From: Clitopilus passeckerianus
Taxonomy: Eukaryota > Basidiomycota > Agaricomycetes > Agaricales > Entolomataceae
Length of the DNA stretch: 64,000 nucleotides
Assembly: GCA_944990035.1 (NCBI GenBank)
Contig: CALYLX010000026.1
Span: 434,001 to 498,000 of the forward strand
Direction of reading: 5' to 3'
Every line of letters starts with the position of its first letter. The first letter of the stretch is position 1. Of this stretch, positions 43,059-56,679 are shown in pieces. The translations under genes and the position numbers were made by a program. The notes under the pieces are model-generated. The model made no database searches and was not told where the DNA came from. It worked only from the letters and a program-made list of their open reading frames with translations.

Positions 43059-46000
43059 TTCCTAGTTCTTCCAAGGTAATAAAATCTAGGAATACATGAA
43101 GTATTTTTTCATCTACCGAAAACCCTGTTATCGTGAAAAATATCATTCAGACGCTACACGGAATCTCATTGTGGGTGTAAGCAGCTCGTTGACCGTGAGG
43201 TCCTCGTTGGATCTATCCGAAATATCCTAAAGCGCTGGTCCCAATCTTTGGACTTACTTCATTCGTCGATGGTACAGTGGTGACTCCTATCTCTTATTGC
43301 AGGCTAAACAGAAAAGCCATCTGGTACCAGAATGGTGATCACCCCTCCGCTCGACTTCATATTCCATGTTCATACGGTTTTGGGTGCGATGTAGCGGAGG
43401 GTTTCGGTTTCGAGAACCAGGACCGCCATACTGTCACAGAAACACGCGAGAAAAACTGACGTTCCCCATATCTGTGGAGAAACCCCACACAATCGATGCT
43501 GCGAACTCAAGACCCCTGTCAAGAACGCAGGATTGATGCCTGGCGATCAAAAATGGCAGGAATGCACACGAGAACGTCGTATGGATCCCCGTGTGATCGA
43601 AATTATGGTCCCGGACCACACGAGGGGACGAGCAACATTCATAGCTGGAGTACGACGTCGGAGCGGATCTTCGATCAATGCCCCGTCAATTATCGTACCC
43701 TTGTGAGGGTGGTCGCGTGATACGTTTTCGATCCAGCTGTGCACAAACCTTGTTTCCACCCTTTGAGAGAGGTTGAAGGCGGCCGAACGCGCTTTCTGTC
43801 TGCAATTCGGGCATACGCTTACCAGAATTTTCGTGAGTGTGTGTGAGCGTGGCCCCTGAGTCAAGCAAATCAAACAGCAAATTGCATCCGTGTCGCTTTG
43901 ATCACTCTTGAGCACGGTTAATGACCACCCGTCTTACTAATCGAGACTGAACAGGGGTCGAACGAGGGCATATACTAGAAATATATCATCCAGATATTGT
44001 CCTCCATAGCCTCGGCCGCCGAATTTATGAAGTTTCGTGAACGATCAGATTGAAGAGTGTCACAGCGAATGTCAATGAGTTATTTGTGGTCGTTTGACAA
44101 GTATGTGACAGTCTGTGAAAACAAATCAAAGCCCTCGGAGACCAAATAAGTGCCGGTTCTTCGTAGTGTGCAGAGTGTCCCAAAGTAATTCCCTGTAGCG
44201 AGGATCACCTGGTGTTTACCACGGAAAATGAAGTACGAATAATACCCTACGGCAAGGGTGGTCAAACTCGAGTCAGCATTTACAACCAACAAGCGAACGA
44301 GGCCGCCGGTAACACCTGTCACCAGGTCAAAAGTAGTGGTGGAAATGACCTGTAATGAATGGGACCAGGTTCGAACGTGAGTACGCAATTATCGTCGGCG
44401 ACATTTGCCGACAGGGTAGATGGCGAGGCACGAACAATAATCCTTAGAGTGTCTTTATACTCTACCAAGGATCATACAATCATGGCAGAGTCACTGTTGA
44501 AGCGTCCACGCAACAAAGGTACCCGCTACATAGATCCCATCAGAGTCCCCTCTGAGGAGCGCTTCGATCACCGGCGACGGGTGTGTGGCGTAAGATTCTC
44601 TCCCACTCGTCGACGTAGGTGTGAATCAGTACGGAGACCAGAGCTTCAGCACACGATAGTCACCCTGGCCTTTAAAAGTGCGACGAAGGAAACGAAGATC
44701 AAGGCGGGATCAGAATTGTGTGTATCCTCTGCACGGAATGTCGGGGTGAAGGTTTTAAAAACGTAGCAACGCGAGGATCCGAGCGATACAGCCAACTGTT
44801 CTCCTAATGGACAAGAACCACAGTAACCAGGTTGGCCACAGGATTGAATAGAGAGGACATTTCTTAGTACTGCGGGGGGTGACGGTCGTATATGTGTATA
44901 CGCTTGGTTGAGCTTAACGAAATGCCCCTCGTAGCACGATTCGGGTCCATTCTCCAGGATTCCACGTCATAGGTGACAATCCGTAGCACCTCCAAGAACG
45001 AGATCACTCATAGCGCGACCAAACGATTATGCAATGCATATAACTGACGCCAGTGGCGGGCCCTAGCTCCTCGTTGACGCTCTTGTCCGTAATTTTTTTC
45101 TCGATTGCGGAGTGCAAAGTTTATTGGGACGTAGATGGAAGGGAACAAACAAGCAAATATGTCAATGCTCCTTGGGTACATCGGACCGACTCTGGCGCCT
45201 TTTGTCCGTTTTCGGTTGTGCGCTTACTGCATTTGAGCATGAACTCGGTATTTGCCGTGATTATCCCGGTGATCCGATGGAGGCTCGAATTATTTTCCAA
45301 TTATTTTCGTAGCCGCCTTCAAACCATCCACCAACCAAAGAGCCGGGCTTTGTGCGAGAAAATGAAGGAGCCAGAAATCTTTGCCCCTTCATTCTCGGAG
45401 CGGAACGTTTTTAGCGGACTTAAGCAGCTGAGCCATAGGTCAATGCCAGTTTCCTCAAGCGATGACAGTGGAAGTATTCGCGCTGGAGTGGGCGAACTTC
45501 TAATCGAATCTTTTCTTCACAAGCCATCAACTGACCGTGGTTGATTCTGCTTTGCAGGCTAGCCTGAAATACTTGGCCAAGTCAGCTTGGCTAACCATTT
45601 ATGCGCCGTTTCACCACTGTCTCTAAGGAAAGTATCGCAGGTGAGGATCGTTTGATTTTCGCTAGGTACGGACGATGCTAAATTTAGTAATTTCCCGCTT
45701 TTAGGCGTTTAGGCGCCGGTTACTGCTGCCCACGTTTTGGCCAATATGATGGGTCTGATTGGACGTAGATCACGCTAGCTGGACAATGGGATGTGGGGTA
45801 ATGAGGCCGACTTGCTTTGGGTTTCATGATATGGATTACGATGGGTAAGATCATAAATAGGAAGTGATCTACATGACAGAGAACAGGGCCAGTCGAGGTC
45901 GACTTTACTATGTGTTATCGTGCCTTGGTCTTCGAGCTTCCTATCGGTGGTATTTGGTCATGAGATTGTACATAGGACTCGCAGGTCAAAACGGGAAATA

Positions 46001-47028
46001 TATCTTTTCCATATAAGTCAGCCACGTATCTTCGGGGCCACGACATGCCCAAAGAAAGGATGGTTCGATGACATCCCCAAGCACTCGGCGATAAGTGTGG
46101 GTAGCAAGCCTGAGAGCCGATGGCGCGATAATGACTCTGGGCGCTCGACTGAGAGGCATCTTTGGACGCATGTAGATAAGATATCGCAAGCCCTCGAGTT
46201 AGTTATCTTTGTATCTCATCGTAGTCCCGGGTTCCATTTGACGTTTCTATCCTGTCGAGGCTTCCAGTTGGCATGGGACGCCGACGTCTGACGAAGCAAT
46301 TCAGTCATAACTTCGGATGAGCACAAGCCAACTAACCTACGTAGATATAACCGACTTTCAACTGCTTCGCGGGAAGGCTCGTGAGCATAGATCGGCCTCA
46401 GATCCTTCAGACTCATTCATAACATCGCCTGGTTTATGGGACAAGTGGGACAAGAACCTGAAATGACCAGCTTGACTGTGATGATATATACCGTCTTCTC
46501 GTATATTGATCTATAGAACGTTGTAGAACACTTTCAAATAAACGACTGACACGGCTGTCCCTCGTACAAGCTGTATATGTCTGTCATGATTGACTTTCTC
46601 CACTCTTCTAGAGGTCCAACCGCGGCCTGATCTCAGCTTGCGTGATGGGCGGTATCGCATTCTTCTTTCGTCACTTTACTCAGTGCCCTGAGCATCCCCC
46701 ATCCGTCCATCAATCTTTGAAGAAGCACTATTTCACCCACTTTGGTTGCGTACCGCAGACGCGCTTCCGGACTCGATTGAGCCTGTTCATGTTCATCAGC
46801 GCAGATAGATGGGAACATCAGTTACAAGCCGTAATAATAGGCGACATTTTTGTCAACCTCAGCAGCGTCAGCGGCCCAGTCACTGGTAGGCGTCACTGGT
46901 AGTCGTCAGTCGTGGAAACCAAGATTGGGATGGGGAGCCGGGCCAATTTCCCGTACCAGAGTTTGAATTTACACGATTTTTAGACAATGGTCATTCCCTT
47001 GCGCACACGCGAATGAAGTCGTGAGTGA
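43059..47028. other. Long gene-poor region
   Basis: Four kilobases with no supportable gene. Longest frames are 44359-44766 (+), 45053-45544 (+) and 43547-43915 (-). None has a domain, signal peptide or splice structure I can defend. A B-box-like ggggtcgaacgag near 43955 may be another degraded tRNA-derived repeat. Confidence 0.4.
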
Positions 47029-47310
47029 GTGGAGTACGTCCTTGTAAATGGAGCATCGTATGAAATTCAGAAGCCGGAAGCATTATCATACGAGGTAAGC
47101 CTTGCGGCCGGGGTATTGACAGAATTGGCAGGTGCTGTCAAAGGTGCTGTCAAAGCGTGTCCAGATCTGAAGAAAAGGAAAGAAAGTTTGATGGGAAGAA
47201 ATCTTGCAGAGATCTATGATTCATTGCTGGGAAATCAGCGTGATTTGCTTAAATCCGTGCTGACTGGCGTTGTCGAAGGATTCAGCGACATAGCGATAGG
47301 AAAGGTGTGA
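47029..47310 (+). other. Protein-like open frame, possible isolated exon
   Basis: A 93-codon frame without an early ATG. Its composition looks protein-like: GVLTELAGAVKGAVKACPDL, then a charged helix and KSVLTGVVEGFSDIAIGKV at the end. It could be the last exon of a spliced gene, with an acceptor near 47029, or a fragment. I found no upstream exon and recognise no family. Confidence 0.25.
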
Positions 47311-50300
47311 AGTGATTTATTCCTGAGAATACGGGAGCGAGGAAGGGCTATGCACGTAGACTCGAAACAGAACGTGTTATGGATAAAACACGGCGAAAAA
47401 CAGGTGAAAAGTAGACAGGTATTCTTCGTCTCCCTCTACAATTCATTTCCGGCTGCGGCAGCCGGCGGTATGATCCTCAAACCGCTTGACTCTGGACATT
47501 CTTCAGGAGATTGTTACCAACTGGATTGAGTGTCTGCGAGTCGGAAGATGAATCTACTGTATACTCTCGACCAACAGGCATTTCGCAATATACAGTTGTG
47601 TACTGTGATACTACGCCAACATCCAAATAACATGCCTAAGCTGTATGATAATTTCCATCTACCGGACATCAATCCAGCGGATTCCCCAATCGGTGAGTTG
47701 CCGTAACGCACAGCTGTCATAGTGGGCTCCATTGAAACTGCGTTTTACGAAAGTTTTTGACGTGCTCTGCGTACGTGTACGTTGACGCGTCACCATCATT
47801 CCAGTATCACAACTAAGGTACCCAACCACTGTAGGCACAGAAGGGCAGAAGTGAGCATCGTAGCTTTACGGGCACGGTCCCGGACGGAGATGGGGACCAA
47901 GTGAGCTGGGATCGGATTTGGTTAAGTTACGATGACCGAACTGGGGAAGGGATCTTGATCTGACCTGCTGTGTATGTAAGCTTGGCAAGGATGTCAAGAT
48001 ACGATTGGACCCGGACGTCGTTCTTTTCCTTCAACCTCTTGATCTGATCTCTGGTGTCCAACGTCAGTGCTCTGCCCGTCTGGGGAGATCGGGAAAGAAG
48101 TGCTGTGCCACTGTGAAGCTTCGTTTGACTCGAGAAGGATACGTCGACTTGGGGCGATGGATCTACTATGGAATTGGAGGTTAATCCTAAATCCGACGAA
48201 GGAAAAAGGAAGACGGCACAGGGGCCACCACCACAAACTCTCCCTGCACGATCAAACCTCCCAAAGCTGGATACGTAGTCTAATCCTCACCTAGCACGGA
48301 ACGTGGCTGTGGCAACTATCGCGAGGTTAATACAAAGTTGCTTGAAAGAGCGAAAATTTTCCTGGCTCAGCGCCTGAGGGGACCAGATGTGGATTAGCTT
48401 AGGACAGTACTGCCGCCCAGATTGAACTTCGTCCTTGGCCCCTCCCAGCGTCCCTTTGATTTCGTCGGACTGGGCTGTCCCCTCCGAACAGTGGCAGTTG
48501 TCCCCATCGCGCCCTGCAATGTACCGACCTTTGTAACCTTGTACTTGATCGAAGCCTTTCCTGTTCTGGAGTGTTTAAACTTTAGGCGCTCGGACGTTCG
48601 GGCCAGATGGGAGTTTTGGGAGGTGTAATGTAGAAAGTTATAGTAATGCCTTTGCCTTGCCTCGTTCCATTCCATTCCGTTCTCGATCCGTACGTTATTG
48701 TTATTCTTGTCTTGTCTTTCAGGCCGTATGCCTGAAGCTTCACTGAAGTAGTTGCTACTGCGTATGTTGTGTTACGGTTGTCAGATCAAACGCAGCGGAC
48801 GACGGAAAGAAGAGCGTATCCGTGATAACTGCCACTGATTAGCACTGCAGAGGGGTGGAGGAGACGGACACCGCAGTTGCGGACCGATATCTATGTACGT
48901 CGGTTGGTAGGGAACACTGTACAGGGAACAGTTACGTTCCGTTGAACCCTGACGATTAGTTGCGACGCTTCGTTGATGGTTGGTCTTATCTCAATGTTTG
49001 GTCGAGTAGAGATTTTGAAAGATAGAAATAAGTTATCACATTCGTTGGTTGACGAGACAGACAACGTTCGTCTCAACGGGTTGAACAGAATATTTGACAG
49101 TTGACACTGCTTTCGGGGATTTCGCTCCTGAGGTTGGGCTTGAGGTTAGGTTCGGGATCTCAAGACGCCGGAGATGGGATAGTTCGTCATTTCACTTGAC
49201 ATAGGAAGAAAGCAAATTACATTTGAATATCGACAATCTGCTAACGTACATCCGATGGTGGCTACGCTAAACGAAGATGTTCCTCAGGGTTTCGTTCCAA
49301 TTCCGTCGGAGAGCCTGCAGCAGGACTCAGGAGTAGTCTGGGGTACGGTAGGCGTAGGCGTAGGCGTTAGAGGAAAACGGAGAAGACGGCAAGTAAGCCA
49401 GACATGACGGAAGAGGACGTAGCGAAAGGATCATAAGCCCGAGACGGGGAATCAGGAGTTAGGAGAAACGAAATGAAAAGGAAAAGCGAGACGCAGCCCA
49501 GGAAGGAGACGAGTGGGCCGAGGGTAGGAAAGGATCTGTCGAACATCGGCTCACAGGAACTAACAAGGCAGTAGCGAAGCGACGATCTATGTCAGTGGGT
49601 TCAAGCTCAGGGAGCCTCAGGGTTGTGGTCACCAGGCCACTGGCAAGGGGTCAAATTGAACATTGTCTAGATTTCAAGCTCAAACACGGAAACGTTCGTT
49701 TGGGTTGGTGACAAAATGACATTGGATTATGAAAAGCTACCGAAGAAGTGACGAGTCCGTGGCGGAGGAGAATTGGGATGTGGTACGAGGCGCAAAGCAG
49801 ACAATGAATGGACACGGGACCAGCCTCGAGTGAGGAATATGGTCGGGGCGGGGTAAGAAGTTCGATGGGTACGGTGTATAGACTGCAGGACGGCGGGGGA
49901 GAGACTGGAAGGAGGAATGGATGCGGAATGCGGAATTACGATCCGGGAGAGGTTAAGCGTAGACGTAGAGTACAGTAGGTTCAAAGACACGACCAGTGAT
50001 GTGGGCCAAGTTATGCCGACGGGAATAAGGGTCTGAATAGTAGACGGAGAAACGGGAGACGTCGGATGTCAGAAGCGGGAGCGAAGAGTTATAATAAAGA
50101 GAGGAAGTCGAGAAGGAAGAAACGTTCTGGAGAGAATGCTTGTCGGCCCAGCGAAGACCAGATATGTGTAGAGTGAAAAGGTAAGTGTAAGTGAGGATAT
50201 GAGCCAAAAGTAGGCCCGCCGCCACCGTTCATCAGAAAGTTCTCTGACTGAAGGACGTCTTTGAAGAAAACAGGGATCACGAGATAAGAGGAGGAGAGAG

Positions 50301-50928
50301 GAAAGATAGCGAGCAGTGGCCCAAAAGGGATTGGACAGATGCTCCAGTTTTGATTGCAGGGATGGTAAACGGAGAGATGTCGGTTTGGATAATAAATAAA
50401 TAAATAAATAATAAATGTATGGGGATAAAGAGAGGAGTCGCGTGAGATGCCGTATATTTGTGATTATTTATTTTGCGCATGTGCCTGAAGTCGGCTATAG
50501 ATATGAGAATTGAAAGCGACTGGTTTTGGTTTCCCTTCAATCCGTTGCATGGCCCTCTGATTGCCTCCTCCTCCCCCCAAAGTCTCTTTCTCCCCTCCTT
50601 CCCGCCCTAGCCCCCGCCGCAAGAACAACGCCTGGTGTAAGTTTGACTGTTCGATTCCCGCTATGGACCAGAGTTTTTTAGACATGTCGTTACTAGATCT
50701 CGCGACTCTTGCTGGCCTCATACTCCCCGACATCTCCCAACCAAAGAAAGAAACATCCTCTCGCTTGAGCCCAGCTCGCGAAACAACTCTCCGAATCCAA
50801 AGAACTCACCACCAAAGCAATCAAGGCCTCTCTTATTTCTCTCGAAAGGGCATCCGCTGAGTAATCGCGTAACCCTCCAGAAGAAAAAGACAACGCACCC
50901 CGTCTTTCGTCTACTTTTTTTTTCTTGA
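47311..50928. other. Gene-poor region and long 5' region of the bHLH gene
   Basis: No gene supported. A (AAAT)n microsatellite is at 50391-50415 and a short (GTAGGC)3 run near 49348-49366. A 99-codon plus frame at 50561-50860 precedes the bHLH ATG and could be an upstream frame in its leader; a T-run (50910-50920) lies just before the start. Confidence 0.4.
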
Positions 50929-52846
50929 ATGGCAATCATGACTCTCCCACTTGCTCTTCCTGCCACTCCTTCCTCCGCAAATTCCCCTTCGTCCGACGCT
51001 GAGAACAAGAAACAAGCTACTGAGAACAACAACGCTCCCCACACCCCAGTGTCGCCTACCATGCCAACCTCCGCTCAGGGTGGCAACAACTCCGCTCAGA
51101 ACCCTCCTGCGTCGCCCAATGCTCAACCTAAACGCAAGCCTTCACGAAGAGCCAATACTGCTGAGCGCAGGGCCACCCACAACGCTGTCGAGCGTCAACG
51201 TCGTGAGACTCTTAACGGCCGTTTCCTCGTATGTTTTCCTCTCTATTCCTTTCATAAATTTTATCTAATCTCTTCGCTTTCAGGACCTCGCTGCGCTTCT
51301 CCCCAATCTTTCTCAGATTCGTCGCCCCTCCAAGTCGTCCATCGTCAACTCCTCCATTGCCCACATCCACGCCTCCCGCAGGCATCGTATCCTCGCTTCC
51401 CGCGAGCTCCGCCTTCTCAAGCTCGAGACTGATACTCTCCGCCGCGAACTCAACGAGTGGCGTGAACGTGCCGGCATCCCTCGCATTGAGGAGCCCATCC
51501 GTGGCGACGGCTTCGCCATGATCCTCAATGGTGAACTCGAAGTTATCGTCGGTGTCCCAGGCAACAACGCCGGCGAGGACGACGACGACGATGATGCTAT
51601 GGATGCTTCCTATGGAGGCTATGTCGGTGGTGACGGTGTCATGCCCGAAGATGACTTCGTCTCCCCTGGTGGTCTTGATGGACCCTCTATGGTCGATCCC
51701 ACCTCCGCAGCTACTGCTTCCCCTAGCATCCCCAGCACTGCCAGTGCTCTCGAGGACCCTCGTGTCTTCGCCATGCTCCAGAAGCAGCAACAGCAGCAAT
51801 TTGCTCACATGCCCCAGCACCACTCCATGTCCGGTCTCCCGACCATCCTCCCCCGCCCCAACACTGGCGGAGCCACTAATGTCCCTGCTTCGTTCGAGGC
51901 TCTCTACGACCAACCCCAATACCCTCCTCACCATCCCATGCACCACTCCAACAGCAACGGCATGTATCAACAGCAAATGATGCACTCCCAGCAGCAGCAA
52001 CACAACGCCTACCTGCAGCAACAGCAGCACTTTCGTGAGAGGGAGATCAGGGACATTCGCGAGCGCGAGCAGCGCGGCGAGTTGGGACGTTCCGAGAGGG
52101 ACCAGAGAGAGAGGGAGATCGTTCAGCTACGTGAGAGGGAGCGGATGATGCAGAAGCACCAACAACAACAGGTACACTTCTTCCCCCGTTCTTCCTAGCT
52201 TCTCTTGCTTACGACAATACGCCGATAGGAATGGGGAATGTACGGCGGCGGCGCTCCAGCACCTCAGCGTCAACTCAACTATTCTTACCCGGGTCTCGAG
52301 CAAGGCGCCACCAACCAGCAACAACAGCAGCAGCAACAGATGATGAGCATGCTTCAGGCTCAACGAAGCTTGTTCACTCCCCCTGCCACCTCGCACGGCC
52401 TGCCCACACCTAGCCCCACCAGCGCCAACAGCGGTGTCGGTTCTTTGGCTGGCCCAATCAACACGAGCATCGCTAACGGCAGCGGCAGCGCTGGCATGCC
52501 ATCCCCCGTCGGATCGGTCCACGGTCAACACATCCCCGCCAGCCCGACCTCGCTGTCGTCCCCTGCTGTCGGCCCGGCCCCACAGCACATCGGTCGTGAG
52601 CGCAGCGGCAGTGTCCACTCGCTCGTCAGCGCCCACTCTGCCGGCTCCCCTGCTCACTCTGGCCGCGGCTCGCACTCGCCGGCGTATGAGCTTGGTTCTG
52701 GCATTGCTGATTATATGAGCGCTGGAAACGACTTTGGAGGTGTACCGAGGGGTATGCATGGAGGCCATGGGATGATGGGTCTTGGAATGGGTATGCAGGG
52801 TATGGGAGGAATGGAGATGATGGTTGGTGTCGATGGGATGAACTAA
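50929..52846 (+). CDS. bHLH-leucine zipper transcription factor
   Basis: Exons 50929-51228, 51284-52171 and 52229-52846, introns 55 and 57 nt; 601 aa (a second in-frame ATG is at 50938). A Ser/Pro/Asn-rich N-terminus leads to the basic region near residues 78-100 (ERRATHNAVERQRRETLNGR). It has the H-E-R triad typical of class B proteins that bind CACGTG E-boxes. Helix 1 follows (FLDLAALLPNLSQIRR), then helix 2 (SKSSIVNSSIAHIHASRRHR) and leucine heptads (LRLLKLETDTLRRELNEW). A later acidic run (EDDDDDD), glutamine-rich tracts and an arginine/glutamate repeat (REREIRDIREREQRGE) are probably disordered activation or scaffold regions. The C-terminus is glycine/methionine-rich. The intron splitting the bHLH falls after GRFL. 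Target genes cannot be inferred from the window. Confidence 0.88.
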
Positions 52847-55800
52847 GACTTGCACGGTCTTTGGACACTTTCGGCCCTCTCTCTTTTTTTAGAGCCATCG
52901 TCAACGTTCTCCTGCTTTTCTCGCCTTGCTGCTCAATATCTATTCAAGACCTCTATCTATTCCGGATGCCACGTCATCTCGTCGACTTTAATATTTATGG
53001 CGCTTCCCCTTCCTGCTCAGATTTTTGTTGCATGGTCGTTCGCCCCACTTGTTGTACTGCTAGTTATCATTCTTCAAACCTCGCTCTCGTCATCGTATTA
53101 TCCCCCCTTTCCGCATATACCCCCTCAACCTTATTTACCCATTATTATTGCAGCCGTCCTACCTCTCTTTTGCGGAGCGTCGTCTCCCTCTAGATGAGCG
53201 GACTGGCTGCCGTTATCACTCAATGCCGAAGAACCCTCACACTCGTTTGATACAAGTCCTTGTCCCTTGCACTTCTACACTTCTCTTCTGTATTTTCTGA
53301 TACCTCTGACTCTTCGATGGTTGGGTGGGGGTGGACTGGTGGTCGCTTTTTTATTTAGTTGGGGTTCTCTCGAGCTCTGTTCTCTCGTCGACTTATCCTC
53401 GCGCGCTTTTTCTTACTCGCTTTTTTTTTACTTATCGTCGGAATGTAGTTAGTAGGTAGGGTAAGTATTTGTGATTAGATCCAAGAAAGATCAAAAGCGT
53501 TGTCCTTCACGCGGTTTTCTGTGGACTGTAGACTTGCATTTAAAAAAGTTGTAATAGGAATCTATAATCATCTATATATCTGTATTTTTTTCTCTCTCCC
53601 TTAGATTTGTGCGTTCAGTGTGATTTTTGAAGTTAGTTTGCGTTTTTGCGTTTGAAAATTGGAATGGCACGGGTTTGAACCCGCGTATGGGTAGATTTCA
53701 GCTGCTGATCACAGTCTACTGCGGACGCAATATGCAGACCTGGGTGACGTACCCTGCTCATTGCCAATCAAATTTTCTTCGTCGCAGTGATGCGTCTCAC
53801 AGTGGTCATCGACAGCCTCCAGTTTCAGGAAATTGTTCGAGGCTAAACCGTGCTTGGCTGCTAAAAGTCTCAATTGTTTCGTATAAGGGTTTTCTTGCAC
53901 TACCGACGCCTCTGCTCGGATCGACGGTAGGAATTGAATTATTTGACTATTTTATCGGGGAATCCACCCTAAACGCCGGATTAAGGATTTGTCCCTGCTC
54001 ATGGTGGCGGAGTCGTGGCTCAGGTCATCGTTGGTGGTAATTGTTACGCGTCCAACCAAAACTCAGGGAAGTTAACACGTCGACCTCGTTGCCTGAAGTC
54101 CCGAATTTTGCGTTGCTCGAGTCATCTGGTTACCGGACAGCGTGACCTAGGAGGGATGACGCACGAGCCTTATGCGATATTGTCTAGATGGATACCAAAT
54201 AATGACATCTGACTGTTTTGTCATTGGCTACACTCAGGCTCTCTGCTGTTTATCCATCGTGATAGCTGTGCAACTCTAAGCCTTGTTCTGGGCGACACAT
54301 GGAAAGTCTCCTGAAAATAAACACTTCTGGGGTGATAATCGCAAGGTTTATCGGCGCATTGAAGTGTCTCTCGTGGCGAACCAGCACATGAGCTGTGGAA
54401 AACATTCAAGCGTCCCCTCGGCGTCCCCGATAAAGTAATTCGTAATGACAGCCAAAAACAAGCCGAAATCTCTGGAGTGTGCTTCGCATCAACTCGACAT
54501 ATGTGCACCTATCTCACACACTCTGGGCTATCTCGCCATACGCAACGACACCTCAGATGACACGAAGCTCGCTAACAATCATATGTTGTACCCATTGAGC
54601 TGACCTGCGTATGACTTGGGGTGTCGTCATCTTCTCTGGTGTTTCGTCGTTCGCGAGAAGCAGCTACCTCTACGCCGAACTTAAGAAGGCCGAGGGTTTG
54701 ACTCAATGGTCACTTGAGATTGATATTCCTTGGACTTTCCGATCGAATTTCTCCTTGTTCACGATCGAGGAATGAATTCCCCTGGGTCATTGTTTGCGCC
54801 AAATCTTGGGACCAATGAATGCTCTCGCGCCTGTGTGGATGCGTGCTGTCTGACCGTGCTATCGGCAGCGTTGCAGGTGGGGGCACACAGCAATTACATC
54901 CTTTTATCCCCGAGGAAGGCGTGTCCGGGATCTTCGTTACTCCTTACAGGGGATTGAATTTTGACTATTGGACGATCGCTCTTCTAGCGTTGTTGGTCCA
55001 CCTGTTACTGAGGTCGCGTGGAAGTAATTTGGACAGTCGAATCAAATTGGCCATCATATGTTTTCCGTAATCAGCTGTTGCGAGCATGCTGTCTCTGTAT
55101 CACGGGTACGCTCTCCAGGCGAGAGCCGATATTACTGGACATGGATTGTCGGCCGTGCTTTCGAGGATGTCTTGCTTTTTGGGTCTATATAGATTTTTCG
55201 CCTCGGGACCTTATCTGATTTTCCCTGGCTCGTCTCAATTGGTGCAACAAGTGGATCGTCACCCTCATTTACGCTTTCTGACGGTGAACATCGGTCGCTG
55301 TAGCCTCCAGGTACAATACCACCTCGTCGAGGGCCAACTCTCAAGTGATGACAACGTGAGCGAGGATATAGAGAGTCTGCACTATAACTGACGTTGATGA
55401 AGTAGATCACTTTCTAGGCCATCAAACCCTCGCTTGTAACATTTCTTAGGTTTAATTGACCCCGTTTCCAGAAACATTAGACAGGAGACACGACTGCTTT
55501 ATGATTAACTTTGCCTTATAATTTCCTATCGAAGTTCAAGGTCAGCCCATTTAGATAGCCTCCTTGTCCTCCCGTACTGTCTATATTCTCTCGGCCATCA
55601 GGCAGTGGTGGAGCTTTGTTCGCCAGTAACGGCATACCTAGGGGAGACATGAGGTCTGGACCCTTCTACTCCAGTGGCGTACTCACGAACATGTGCAGCG
55701 TCCTCAACTGCAAGAATACAAGAGATAGTCAGGATGGGCGTCGAAATATACATTATATTATTATATTGGTCCAGGAGAAACTCAGACGACTCGAGGGCTT

Positions 55801-56679
55801 GACATTTTGTTCACAAGACTTTACACGCACGTTTGAACCTAGGCGCCTCGGTTTACAACCACCTGAACATTGAGCAGCTGAAAACGACATGGGATCGGTA
55901 ATGCCGGCACGGTTGTCCCGTGATGATCCCACAGCGACCAGGGGACGCTGGAGTTAATATGGATTGATGCGTCGGGCACACCGGTCTAACGACGCACTTC
56001 TCCTGCCCCAACAGGCCAGTGCGGGAGCTCAAGTGGGCTAAAGTTACATAGAATGCGTATCAGCTGATAAGGAATTTTGCTTCGCCAGGCTATGCACGGA
56101 GGGCGCTTAACTGCAGATTAGGAACGCAAAGAGAAGTCCTAATCTTAGAGCGGGTCGGTATCATTCTTGTTTGCCTTTCGCCGTGTTATCTCCTTGACCG
56201 ACTCCATTCCTTGTCGAATGGAAGACTGTGAATCAGAAACATATACGAGAAATATTAATGCAGTAAGAAACCAGAAATGGTACAGAACGGTCGCCATCAT
56301 GCAACTGACCGATCCAAGCCTTCAAGACACAATTTATTGGGTATACCACGAATTCATCGGCCCCTTTTAAATTTCATGTCCTGCCTTGAGAAGGCCCTAA
56401 AGCATCGCGGGTAGCTGGGAATCAGTAAGTAGGACAAAGAGCAAATTCTACGGAGCGGATGTCAGGTGCTGCACCTTCGGTAATATTTTCCCTTGAAGGC
56501 CGAGCCATTATTGACATGTCGTACGTTATCAGCTTGGTGCGGATGTCGATATGACAGAGACAGCTATTACCATCATATCTCAAGGCGAGACGGGTAGACA
56601 AGGTTCATGTAGTTGGAGTTGCCAGAAAGGATACAATCGAATTGACTCTACAACACATCGGTGAATAGGCAACAGTACT
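52847..56679. other. Gene-poor region with tRNA-like fragments
   Basis: T-rich 3' flank of the bHLH gene to about 53620. After that, fragments with B-box sequences (for example acgggtttgaacccgcg near 53669) and a pair of similar phrases (ggaattgaattatttgactatt near 53930; gggattgaattttgactatt near 54952) suggest decayed SINE-type repeats. Open frames at 53627-54040, 54819-55070 and 55086-55391 have no features. No gene supported. Confidence 0.4.

Noticed and set aside
45053..45544. 163-codon plus frame with a hydrophobic start
   Set aside because: No ATG at the start, no domain, no splice support.
50561..50860. 99-codon frame upstream of the bHLH gene
   Set aside because: Low-complexity proline/serine start and no domain; more likely leader sequence or an upstream frame than a gene.
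51212..52030. 272-codon minus-strand frame inside the bHLH gene
   Set aside because: Mirror of the repetitive, GC-rich coding strand; the plus strand has a clear bHLH domain and introns.
52127..52855. 242-codon minus-strand frame
   Set aside because: Antisense shadow of the glutamine- and glycine-rich bHLH C-terminus.
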